Assembly (NCBI GenBank): GCA_014799765.1
Contig: JAAVHK010000047.1
Span: forward strand, 1 to 5,286
Source: Ruminococcus sp.
GTDB taxonomy: Bacteria; Bacillota; Clostridia; Oscillospirales; Ruminococcaceae
DNA: 5,286 bases
Reading direction: 5' to 3'
Shown piece by piece: positions 1 to 5,028 of this stretch. Both the position numbers and the translations under genes were made by a program. The first letter of the stretch is position 1; each line of letters opens with the position of its first letter. The notes under the pieces were generated by a model. The model did no database searches. It saw only the letters and a program-made list of their open reading frames with translations, and had not been told where the DNA came from.

Positions 1-77
1 TAAGTTCAGCCGGTTTTGAAGTGACCGAAATCAACGAAAAAGAAGGCTGGTCAGCAGTAAGCCTTATTAAAAAATAA
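1..77 (+). CDS. C-terminal end of an upstream gene, product unknown
   Basis: An open frame enters from the left edge (first whole codon at base 3) and ends at the TAA at 75-77. It gives 24 residues beginning SSAGFEVTEINEKEGW and ending in two lysines. A strong intrinsic terminator follows five bases later, which supports this as the true end of a gene. The pattern AGFEVTE...EKEGW followed by a short hydrophobic strand and basic end resembles the last beta strands of class I SAM-dependent methyltransferases, but 24 residues are too few to assign a family and this is only a guess. Confidence 0.6.
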   Translation, partial: SSAGFEVTEINEKEGWSAVSLIKK

Positions 78-82
78 TTCCG

Positions 83-119
83 TGCCGGTGGGAAATATCA
101 ACCACCGGCATATTTTTTT
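83..119 (+). terminator. Intrinsic terminator of the upstream gene
   Basis: A perfect 9-bp GC-rich stem (TGCCGGTGG at 83-91 with CCACCGGCA at 102-110) closes a 10-base loop and is followed by a T-rich run (111-119). This is a canonical rho-independent terminator five bases after the upstream stop codon. It isolates the next gene, which has its own promoter. Confidence 0.93.
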
Positions 120-139
120 ATAGGTTTTGCAGTTTTTTG

Positions 140-168
140 TTGACAAATATAAAAATCTGTGTTAATAT
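140..168 (+). promoter_or_regulatory. Sigma-A promoter of the 386-residue hypothetical gene
   Basis: A perfect -35 TTGACA (140-145) is separated by 17 bases from TAATAT (163-168). The latter matches four of six -10 positions and carries an upstream TG (extended -10, TG at 160-161 plus one base). Transcription would start near 175, giving a leader of roughly 30 bases. The exact -10 register is uncertain because the stretch is an AT alternation. Confidence 0.75.
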
Positions 169-187
169 ATATGTATCAGATTTTTTT

Positions 188-194
188 AAAGGAG
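188..194 (+). promoter_or_regulatory. Ribosome-binding site that favours a TTG start
   Basis: AAAGGAG ends one base before the ATG at 196, which is too close for normal initiation. It lies 10 bases before the in-frame TTG at 205, a normal distance. The site therefore argues that the gene begins at 205 rather than 196. Confidence 0.7.
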
Positions 195-204
195 AATGAT
201 TAAA

Positions 205-1365
205 TTGGCACTTTTTGGTAAAAAGAAAAACCAGACCAAACCGGAAGAAAAAAATCCGGCTAAGGAAATCAAGACACAGCTTCTTGAATGTCTCAATGAA
301 AAACTCAACGGCAATCTTTACGACGAATGCGTAATTATGCCAAGAGGTTTCACAATTGATGTTCAGGTAGGCAGACAGGAAGAAAAAGACGGCGTTAAAC
401 TCTTACAGGTTATTTTTATCGTAAGAAATGACGAATTCGACGAGGCTCTTATTGAACCCGTTGACGCTCAGGGCAGAACAGACGAAGATGCAGTTAAAAT
501 GGCTGTTGAAATGTTCTACGGTGCTGTATGGCATCCGCTTGACCAGGCTATGAACAAGCGAAACGGTCAGCACCTTTCTATAAACTACCTCCGTCAGCAC
601 TACGACTTTGATATGTATGCACAGTCCGTTGTAAGAACAAGTACAAGCAACGGTCAGCCGGTTATGCTCATCAACTATATCAAATCGGAAATACCGAAGT
701 ATATCGGTTCAAAGAAGTACTACTGGGTAAGAATCTACCTCTCAAAATACAAGGACAGAAAAGTTGTTGAAGTCCGTGTAAACGGTTCTGTATGTGCTGA
801 ACTCTCACGCTTTTATCAGGCTTATGTTGATTCATGGAACTGCGAAGAAGCCTTCATGATGGAAAAACAATACGCTATATTCGTACAGCGTGAGGACGAC
901 AAAGCACCGGAAATATACAAGAAAGAACACATTGTTGAATGTGCCAACAAGTGCATTGAAATGATGGAAAACTGTAATTCACGTGATGAGTATATGGAAC
1001 TTGTGACAAATCTTGAGGACATTGCAGGCGATAAGAATCTTGCTTCTGAAATAAGAATATTTATTCCGGAAATCTTTGCAAAACTCACACTCGGCTACCG
1101 TGAGGGCGACAGTCTCTTCCTTATTGAAGATGAGGGTACTATTGAATTTAAGAAAACACAGCTCCGTTCATATTTCTATCTCCAGCAGGTAGTACTTGAA
1201 TATTTCAGCAAAAAACCTGACCGTGACAAAGTAATGAAGATTGTTTCAAACAGTGTTGCTTTCAGGGAACTCAAAAAGGCACACGAACAGGGTCACGAAC
1301 CTAAAGACCTTTTTGTACCGGGAACTTCCTACAAAGTCGGAACAGATAATTATAAGGTCTGGTAA
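205..1365 (+). CDS. Conserved-looking hypothetical cytoplasmic protein, 386 aa
   Basis: I do not recognise this family. The frame is open from an ATG at 196, but Shine-Dalgarno spacing favours TTG at 205, giving a protein that begins MALFGKKKNQ; with the ATG it would be 389 residues. The first 20 or so residues are lysine-rich and polar. There is no signal peptide and no membrane segment, so the product should be cytoplasmic. The middle alternates predicted beta strands with acidic and aromatic stretches (for example SKKYYWVRIYLSKYKDRKVVEVRVNG at about residues 170-195, given here as one region), and the last 150 residues look mainly helical. Cysteines are scattered and form no metal-binding motif. 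The gene has its own promoter and follows a strong terminator, so it is a separate transcription unit. Codon use matches guaA, so it looks like resident chromosome. A role cannot be inferred from the sequence. Confidence 0.85.
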   Translation: MALFGKKKNQTKPEEKNPAKEIKTQLLECLNEKLNGNLYDECVIMPRGFTIDVQVGRQEEKDGVKLLQVIFIVRNDEFDEALIEPVDAQGRTDEDAVKMAVEMFYGAVWHPLDQAMNKRNGQHLSINYLRQHYDFDMYAQSVVRTSTSNGQPVMLINYIKSEIPKYIGSKKYYWVRIYLSKYKDRKVVEVRVNGSVCAELSRFYQAYVDSWNCEEAFMMEKQYAIFVQREDDKAPEIYKKEHIVECANKCIEMMENCNSRDEYMELVTNLEDIAGDKNLASEIRIFIPEIFAKLTLGYREGDSLFLIEDEGTIEFKKTQLRSYFYLQQVVLEYFSKKPDRDKVMKIVSNSVAFRELKKAHEQGHEPKDLFVPGTSYKVGTDNYKVW

Positions 1366-1374
1366 AAACAATAT

Positions 1375-1413
1375 GCCTGCTCCGTGCGTTTCGACGGCGG
1401 AACAGGCTGTTTA
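1375..1413 (+). terminator. Weak hairpin after the hypothetical gene
   Basis: GCCTGCTCCG (1375-1384) pairs with CGGAACAGGC (1398-1407) with one mismatch, around a 13-base loop. It is followed by TGTTTAATTT rather than a clean T run. It sits nine bases after the stop codon, so it is placed like a terminator, but termination may be partial and transcription could continue into the next genes. Confidence 0.5.
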
Positions 1414-1446
1414 ATTTAAAAAAATACGAAAGGAAAAGCTGTCGTT

Positions 1447-1452
1447 TATAAT
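1447..1452 (+). promoter_or_regulatory. Candidate -10 box before the U32-like gene
   Basis: A perfect TATAAT lies 21 bases before the ATG at 1474. No good -35 sequence is found 16-18 bases upstream. If used, it would give a leader of only about 15 bases without a ribosome-binding site. An imperfect hairpin (GCTGT at 1438-1442 with ACAGC at 1460-1464) overlaps it. The box is plausible but unproven. Confidence 0.3.
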
Positions 1453-1473
1453 TTCAGAAACAGCATTAAAAAT

Positions 1474-2421
1474 ATGGAAAATATCAAGGCAAAATTCCAC
1501 CTCCCTGGAATCGCTTCAGATTTAAAACTTAATCTTGTACTTATTACCATGCTTGAAAACTGCCCTCAATATTTCCGTGAGGATGTGGAAATAGCTTCAT
1601 GTTACGGAGCGTTTGTGCCGTCTGCGTGGGCTGGCGGACGTATTCTTCTCGGAGGGGGAATAAACAGTCCGGAGCAGGTACAGACAGCTGTGGCTTCTCT
1701 TAATGAACGTGGTATAGCGTTGAGATTTATATTTACTAATCCGCTTATTAAGACTGAACACCTCAGCGATAATTACTGTAATATGGTTATGCAGATTGCA
1801 AACAACGGTATGAACGAAGTTGTTGTAGCTTCCGAAGTTCTGGAAGACTATATCCGTAAAATGTATCCGGATTACAGGATAACAAGCTGTAAATATATCG
1901 GTACGGAAAAACTTAATGAGGAACTCGTAAAAGACTATAATCTTGTGACCGTTGATTATGACCTCAACAACAAATGGGATATTATTGAAAATCTTCCGCA
2001 TAAGGAGAAGTGCGAATTTATTGTTAATTCAGCCTGTCTGCCGGAATGTCCGAAACGTACAAGGGAGTACGAAACAATAGGTCAGCACCATATAGATTTT
2101 AACCGTTATCTCAATTCAGACCGTTCACAACCGTTTAAGGCTACAGACGCTCTTGACGAATTTTTCAATTGTCCTGTACAGAACAGTACACCGTTTGAAA
2201 CAAGAAAACTTCCGCATAATATCAGCCCTGACGCTATATGGAATGAATACATACCAAAGGGCTTTAACAATTTCCGGATTGACGGTATAGGAGCAGGCAA
2301 GTTAAGAACAATAGAAAACTATATGTATTATCTGACAAAACCGGAATATCGTGACGAAGCATATTTTATGTTCATGCATAACCTTGAAAGAAACGGCGTT
2401 GTAAAAATCGATAATGTATAA
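1474..2421 (+). CDS. U32-peptidase/UbiV-like cysteine-containing protein (putative), 315 aa
   Basis: This is a 315-residue soluble protein without signal peptide or membrane segments. Its layout resembles the TIM-barrel U32 peptidase and UbiU/UbiV group: an early block with CYGAFVPSAWAGGR (residues 43-56), repeated strand-helix units, then NSACLPECPKR at 185-195. Cysteines at 180, 188 and 192 form a C-x7-C-x3-C cluster, and others lie at 30, 43, 102, 139 and 233. In UbiV, a comparable late trio plus one early cysteine holds a 4Fe-4S cluster; that this protein binds one is my inference. Many Clostridia carry uncharacterised proteins of this general shape. The ATG at 1474 has no Shine-Dalgarno; the nearest AAAGGA (1429-1434) is about 40 bases away, and the frame is open upstream without another standard start codon. 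The N-terminus MENIKAKFHLPG looks natural. guaA follows after 12 bases, so the two are probably cotranscribed. The family assignment is tentative and the function unknown. Confidence 0.72.
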   Translation: MENIKAKFHLPGIASDLKLNLVLITMLENCPQYFREDVEIASCYGAFVPSAWAGGRILLGGGINSPEQVQTAVASLNERGIALRFIFTNPLIKTEHLSDNYCNMVMQIANNGMNEVVVASEVLEDYIRKMYPDYRITSCKYIGTEKLNEELVKDYNLVTVDYDLNNKWDIIENLPHKEKCEFIVNSACLPECPKRTREYETIGQHHIDFNRYLNSDRSQPFKATDALDEFFNCPVQNSTPFETRKLPHNISPDAIWNEYIPKGFNNFRIDGIGAGKLRTIENYMYYLTKPEYRDEAYFMFMHNLERNGVVKIDNV

Positions 2422-2422
2422 C

Positions 2423-2428
2423 AGGAGG
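2423..2428 (+). promoter_or_regulatory. Ribosome-binding site of guaA
   Basis: A perfect AGGAGG lies five bases before the ATG at 2434 and two bases after the stop codon of the preceding gene. This supports both the chosen start and translation from a shared transcript. Confidence 0.85.
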
Positions 2429-2433
2429 AAACA

Positions 2434-3987
2434 ATGAAAAATCAACTTTGTATAGTGCTTGATTTCGGCGGACAGTATAATCAGCTTATAGCACGTAGAG
2501 TACGTGAATGCGGTGTTTACTGTGAAATAAAGAAGTTTGATACTCCGATAGAAGAAATAAAAGCGTTGAATCCTATGGGAATAATATTCACCGGCGGACC
2601 TAACAGTGTATATGACGAGACATCACCGCATATTTCAGAGGAAATCTTTGAAATAGGTGTACCAATTCTCGGACTTTGCTATGGTTGTCAGATAGTAGCC
2701 TATACTCTTGGTGGTAAGGTTGAACCATGTATTAAAAGCGAGTTCGGAAAAATAGAAATAACAAAACAACATGAAAGTCCTTTATTTAAGGATATTCCTG
2801 AAAAAAATGTCGTATGGATGAGCCACAACGACTATGTAAGCAAGTTGCCTGACGGTTTTCATGTTACTGCAATTTCCGCTGATTGTCCTTGTGCCGGTTT
2901 TGAAAATCCTGACAGAAAACTTTATGCCTTACAGTTCCACCCCGAAGTAACACACAGCGAATACGGTAAACAGATACTCCGCAACTTTCTGTATGAAGTA
3001 TGTGAATTTTCAGGAGATTGGGTAATGGACGATTTTATTGAAACCACAGTTGCAAACCTCCGTGAAAAGATTGGTGACAAGAAAGTTATACTCGGACTTT
3101 CCGGCGGTGTTGATTCGTCAGTAGCAGCCGGACTTCTCAGCCGTGCGGTAGGAAAACAACTGACCTGTGTATTCGTTGACCAAGGGCTTATGCGTAAAGA
3201 TGAGGGCGATTTTGTCGAAGAAACTTTCACGAAACTTTTTGACATGAATTTTGTCCGCATAAACTGTCAGAAACAGTTTCTCGAAAAGCTGAAAGGCGTT
3301 ACTGACCCTGAAAAGAAACGTAAAATTATAGGTACGGAATTTTACAATGTTTTCTGGAATAAAATTCGGGAGCAGGGCACAGACGGATTTTTTGCACAGG
3401 GTACAATCTATCCGGACAGAATAGAATCCGGTAAAGGAAATTCAGCCGGACACGGTAGCACAGCTGTAATAAAGACACATCATAATATGGTAGAAATGCC
3501 GGAAGATATAAAATTTGATGGTGTTATTGAACCACTCGGAGACTTATTCAAGGACGAAGTAAGACAGGTAGGCGAAAAATTAGGCATACCACACGAACTC
3601 GTATGGAGACAGCCTTTTCCAGGTCCAGGGCTGGGTGTACGTATTATCGGTGAAATAACTGAGGAAAAAATAAAAGTCCTGCAGGAAGCAGATGCAGTTT
3701 TCCGTGACGAAATAGCAAAAAGCGGTATAGAAAGTCAGCTGAAACAGTTTTTTGCAGTACTGCCGGATGTCAAGACAGTCGGCGTAATGGGTGACCATAG
3801 AACATATGACCATTTAATAGCTATCCGTGCGATTACTACAGACGATTTCATGACGGCAGACTGGGCAAGAATCCCATATGATGTTCTTGCACGTGTTTCA
3901 AACCGTATATGTAACGAGGTTGAACACGTAAACAGAGTAGTCTATGATATAACTTCCAAACCCCCCGGAACTGTTGAGTGGGAATAA
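2434..3987 (+). CDS. guaA: GMP synthase (glutamine-hydrolysing)
   Basis: The enzyme converts XMP to GMP using ATP and glutamine-derived ammonia, the last step of guanine nucleotide synthesis, in the cytoplasm. The 517-residue protein is full length. An N-terminal class I glutamine amidotransferase domain (about 1-190) carries the nucleophile Cys82 in GLCYGCQ and the His169/Glu171 pair in QFHPEV. The ATP-pyrophosphatase domain begins near 200, with the P-loop SGGVDSS at 223-229. The C-terminal dimerisation domain shows FPGPGLGVR (395-403) and ends in the family signature DITSKPPGTVEWE. The residue after GLCYG is Cys rather than the common Met. It follows the U32-like gene by 12 bases and probably shares its transcript. 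I see no purine riboswitch upstream. The last codons coincide with a known target of integrative elements, and element-like genes begin just beyond, so part of the 3' end may be supplied by the element. Two tandem TAA codons end the frame. Confidence 0.98.
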   Translation: MKNQLCIVLDFGGQYNQLIARRVRECGVYCEIKKFDTPIEEIKALNPMGIIFTGGPNSVYDETSPHISEEIFEIGVPILGLCYGCQIVAYTLGGKVEPCIKSEFGKIEITKQHESPLFKDIPEKNVVWMSHNDYVSKLPDGFHVTAISADCPCAGFENPDRKLYALQFHPEVTHSEYGKQILRNFLYEVCEFSGDWVMDDFIETTVANLREKIGDKKVILGLSGGVDSSVAAGLLSRAVGKQLTCVFVDQGLMRKDEGDFVEETFTKLFDMNFVRINCQKQFLEKLKGVTDPEKKRKIIGTEFYNVFWNKIREQGTDGFFAQGTIYPDRIESGKGNSAGHGSTAVIKTHHNMVEMPEDIKFDGVIEPLGDLFKDEVRQVGEKLGIPHELVWRQPFPGPGLGVRIIGEITEEKIKVLQEADAVFRDEIAKSGIESQLKQFFAVLPDVKTVGVMGDHRTYDHLIAIRAITTDDFMTADWARIPYDVLARVSNRICNEVEHVNRVVYDITSKPPGTVEWE

Positions 3988-4004
3988 TAAAAACCATTCC
4001 GAAA
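3961..4004. other. Probable left attachment junction (attL) at the 3' end of guaA
   Basis: Chromosomal coding sequence ends here and mobile-element genes begin within 200 bases. The 3' end of guaA is an established integration target for tyrosine-recombinase elements. A short inverted pair, GGAAT at 3981-3985 and ATTCC at 3996-4000, flanks a 10-base centre and could form core-type integrase sites. The exact crossover cannot be fixed because the second copy (attR) is outside the window; no second copy of the guaA end occurs inside it. Confidence 0.6.
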
Positions 4005-4044
4005 ATGCTTGTTTTTAGGTATTTGTGACATAAGCATATTGTTT

Positions 4045-4064
4045 TTGATAACATATTGATAACA
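4045..4064. repeat. Tandem 9-bp direct repeats at 11-bp pitch, candidate integrase arm sites
   Basis: TTGATAACA occurs at 4045-4053 and again at 4056-4064, so the copies are exactly 11 bp apart, about one helical turn. A degenerate relative, TTGTGACATA, starts at 4023, which is 22 bp upstream and in phase. Integrases with an AP2-like N-terminal domain, such as that of Tn916, bind short direct repeats near the element ends. Such a domain is encoded at 5028, so arm-type binding is a reasonable inference. Excisionase binding is the alternative. Confidence 0.5.
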
Positions 4065-4120
4065 GCTGATATATCGGATTTATTCCGTACAATCAGGCGG
4101 TTATGAAGTCTTAACTGTAT

Positions 4121-4158
4121 AAAAAAGGTCTTGCTGAATAATCAGTGAGACCTTTTTG
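4121..4158. terminator. Bidirectional intrinsic terminator between guaA and the repressor
   Basis: AAAAAGGTCT (4122-4131) pairs with AGACCTTTTT (4148-4157). Two wobble pairs and an inner CTGA/TCAG stem then close an ATAA tetraloop (4138-4141). The A and T runs at the two ends allow termination in both directions. It lies 10 bases beyond the stop of the minus-strand repressor and is the first convincing terminator after guaA, so it probably serves both convergent transcripts. It lies inside the proposed element, so guaA may have lost its native terminator to the insertion. Confidence 0.85.
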
Positions 4159-4167
4159 TTATGTCTT

Positions 4168-4641
4168 TTAATCTTTCCACTTCTTTGACGGTTCGTGTTT
4201 ACCGCAGTCATCGGCAGTTTTCGGAAAATTTATTTTCCATTCCAGATATTCTTCCGGTGTAATGATGCCGTCTGCGAGTTCCTGCTTGCGTGTCTGCCAT
4301 TCTGAAAGAAAACTGTCCATAAGTACGGAATCAAAACAGACAGAGTGCTTTTCGTTCGGTGTATCAAGGATTTTAATGGGATAATTGTCATCAAGTTCAA
4401 AAAGTGCAAACATTATTTCTTCTGCTGAGTACAATGACGGTTCAGACAGACTGCAGATATTGACATCAAGAACTTCCGCCATTTTCTGTAATAAATCCGC
4501 TTTTGGTGTCCGTGTACCGGATTCATATTGTGCAACTCTCACATCTGCGGTTTTTTCGTCAAAACCGATAAGCCTGCCGAACTCCTTTTGTGTGAGACCT
4601 CGTAAATTCCTGATGCGTTTGATTTTGTTTCCGATAGCCAT
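4168..4641 (-). CDS. XRE-family transcriptional repressor of the mobile element
   Basis: A 157-residue protein with an N-terminal XRE/Cro-type helix-turn-helix (about residues 4-62). LTQKEFGRLIG (16-26) forms the first helices of the motif and RVAQYESGTRTP (35-46) the recognition helix and following turn. The middle is acidic. The tail, about residues 113-140, has WQTRKQELADGIITPEEYLEWK, a pattern like the short C-terminal SHOCT motif. There is no S24/LexA-type autocleavage domain, so release by RecA-stimulated self-cleavage is unlikely. The start is well supported by AAAGGAG nine bases upstream and a near-consensus promoter. It diverges from the excisionase-like and integrase genes across a region holding repeated half-sites, the classic place for a lysogeny-type repressor. 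Similar proteins are common in integrative elements of gut Clostridia. Binding to the GTTTAG sites is my inference. Confidence 0.9.
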   Translation of the reverse strand: MAIGNKIKRIRNLRGLTQKEFGRLIGFDEKTADVRVAQYESGTRTPKADLLQKMAEVLDVNICSLSEPSLYSAEEIMFALFELDDNYPIKILDTPNEKHSVCFDSVLMDSFLSEWQTRKQELADGIITPEEYLEWKINFPKTADDCGKHEPSKKWKD

Positions 4642-4650
4642 TTTTCAATA

Positions 4651-4657
4651 CTCCTTT
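4651..4657 (-). promoter_or_regulatory. Ribosome-binding site of the repressor
   Basis: Read on the minus strand, AAAGGAG lies nine bases before the ATG (complement of 4639-4641). It confirms this start. Confidence 0.8.
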
Positions 4658-4673
4658 GCAAGCTGTTTTTTTC

Positions 4674-4702
4674 ATTATATCATAAATAATAACAGCGGTC
4701 AA
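4674..4702 (-). promoter_or_regulatory. Promoter of the repressor gene
   Basis: On the minus strand, TTGACC (4702-4697, five of six matches) and a perfect TATAAT (4679-4674) are separated by exactly 17 bases. Transcription would begin near 4667 and give a leader of about 25 bases containing the AAAGGAG site. Confidence 0.82.
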
Positions 4703-4719
4703 GAATAATATAGCAAAAA

Positions 4720-4800
4720 AGTTTAGAAAATTTTCAGAAAACACTTGGCAAAAGCAAAAATGTTTAGTATAATATAAATACGCTAAACAATTTTGTTTAA
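4720..4800. promoter_or_regulatory. Candidate operator array between the divergent promoters
   Basis: Four related half-sites occur in 80 bp: GTTTAG at 4721-4726 and 4762-4767, its inverse CTAAAC at 4783-4788, and GTTTA at 4795-4799. TGTTTAG (4761-4767) and CTAAACA (4783-4789) form a perfect 7-bp inverted repeat bracketing the -10 box of the rightward promoter. TAAACAA (4784-4790) and TTGTTTA (4793-4799) form a second, tight palindrome with a 2-base centre just after the expected start site. Binding here would block rightward transcription. The likely protein is the divergent XRE repressor. Confidence 0.6.
4745..4773 (+). promoter_or_regulatory. Rightward promoter of the excisionase-like and integrase genes
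   Basis: TTGGCA (4745-4750, five of six matches) and a perfect TATAAT (4768-4773) are 17 bases apart. Transcription would start near 4780, about 48 bases before the ATG at 4828. The -10 box lies between the arms of an inverted repeat, so it is probably repressed in the integrated state. Confidence 0.82.
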
Positions 4801-4827
4801 AATAAAAATTCAGAAAAGATTGATTTC

Positions 4828-5028
4828 ATGACAAAAAAATTCATCAAAGCTGATGAAGTAGCCGAAATGCTGGAGATTTCAAAAGCACATGCCTACAAAA
4901 TCATCAGACAGCTTAATGACGAGCTGGAAGAAAAAGGATTCATCACTATTTCGGGACGTGTAAGCCGTCAGTACTTCCTCGAAAGGCTGTACGGTAATGC
5001 TCCCGACGGAAAGGAGGTGACACAATAA
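4828..5028 (+). CDS. Excisionase-like small winged-helix DNA-binding protein
   Basis: A 66-residue protein with a MerR-like/HTH_17-type fold. ADEVAEMLEISKAHAYKIIRQLN (9-30, described as one helix-turn-helix region) is followed by a short acidic helix and a beta wing around FITISGRVS (38-46). It has no other domain. Size and position directly before an integrase gene fit an excisionase or directionality factor, as in many Tn916-like and related elements; the Xis of Tn916 is of similar length. A small transcription activator of the same fold is the alternative. The ribosome-binding site is poor (only AGAAAAG at 4812-4818), so translation may be weak. The stop codon overlaps the integrase start by one base (TAATG), and the integrase ribosome-binding site lies within its last codons, so the two are probably translationally coupled. 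Confidence 0.85.
   Translation: MTKKFIKADEVAEMLEISKAHAYKIIRQLNDELEEKGFITISGRVSRQYFLERLYGNAPDGKEVTQ
5011..5020 (+). promoter_or_regulatory. Very strong ribosome-binding site of the integrase
   Basis: AAGGAGGTGA is complementary to the 3' end of 16S rRNA over all ten bases and lies seven bases before the ATG at 5028. It is embedded in the last codons of the excisionase-like gene and fixes the integrase start. Confidence 0.88.

Noticed and set aside
1597..2001. A 134-codon open frame on the minus strand.
   Set aside because: It lies wholly inside the U32-like gene, has no ribosome-binding site of note, and its translation lacks protein-like character. It is a shadow of the plus-strand codon use.
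2301..2433. A purine riboswitch upstream of guaA.
   Set aside because: The bases before guaA are coding sequence of the U32-like gene, with only a 12-base gap, and no aptamer-like junction is visible there or before 1474.
2922..3260. A 112-codon minus-strand open frame within guaA.
   Set aside because: It overlaps the conserved P-loop region of guaA, which is certainly coding on the plus strand; the reverse frame has no family features.
4005..4046. Inverted repeat ATGCTT (4005-4010) / AAGCAT (4032-4037) followed by a T run, as a guaA terminator.
   Set aside because: The stem is only six AT-rich base pairs with a 21-base loop, and the T run begins several bases later. It is too weak to call; it may be a protein-binding site or chance.
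3848..4054. A 68-codon minus-strand open frame crossing the guaA stop codon.
   Set aside because: Most of it is the reverse of the conserved guaA C-terminus, and no ribosome-binding site or promoter is seen.
4689..4696. ATAACAGC, also present at 4059-4066 in the direct-repeat region, as a further integrase or excisionase site.
   Set aside because: Eight shared bases in such AT-rich DNA can occur by chance, and the copy lies inside the repressor promoter spacer without further repeat structure.
4385..4708. A 107-codon plus-strand open frame opposite the repressor.
   Set aside because: It is antisense to a well-supported XRE repressor and crosses that gene's promoter. Serine-rich composition is typical of a shadow frame.
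4559..4744. A 61-codon minus-strand frame overlapping the repressor start and the operator region.
   Set aside because: It would need translation across the repressor promoter and is out of frame with the repressor; no ribosome-binding site supports it.
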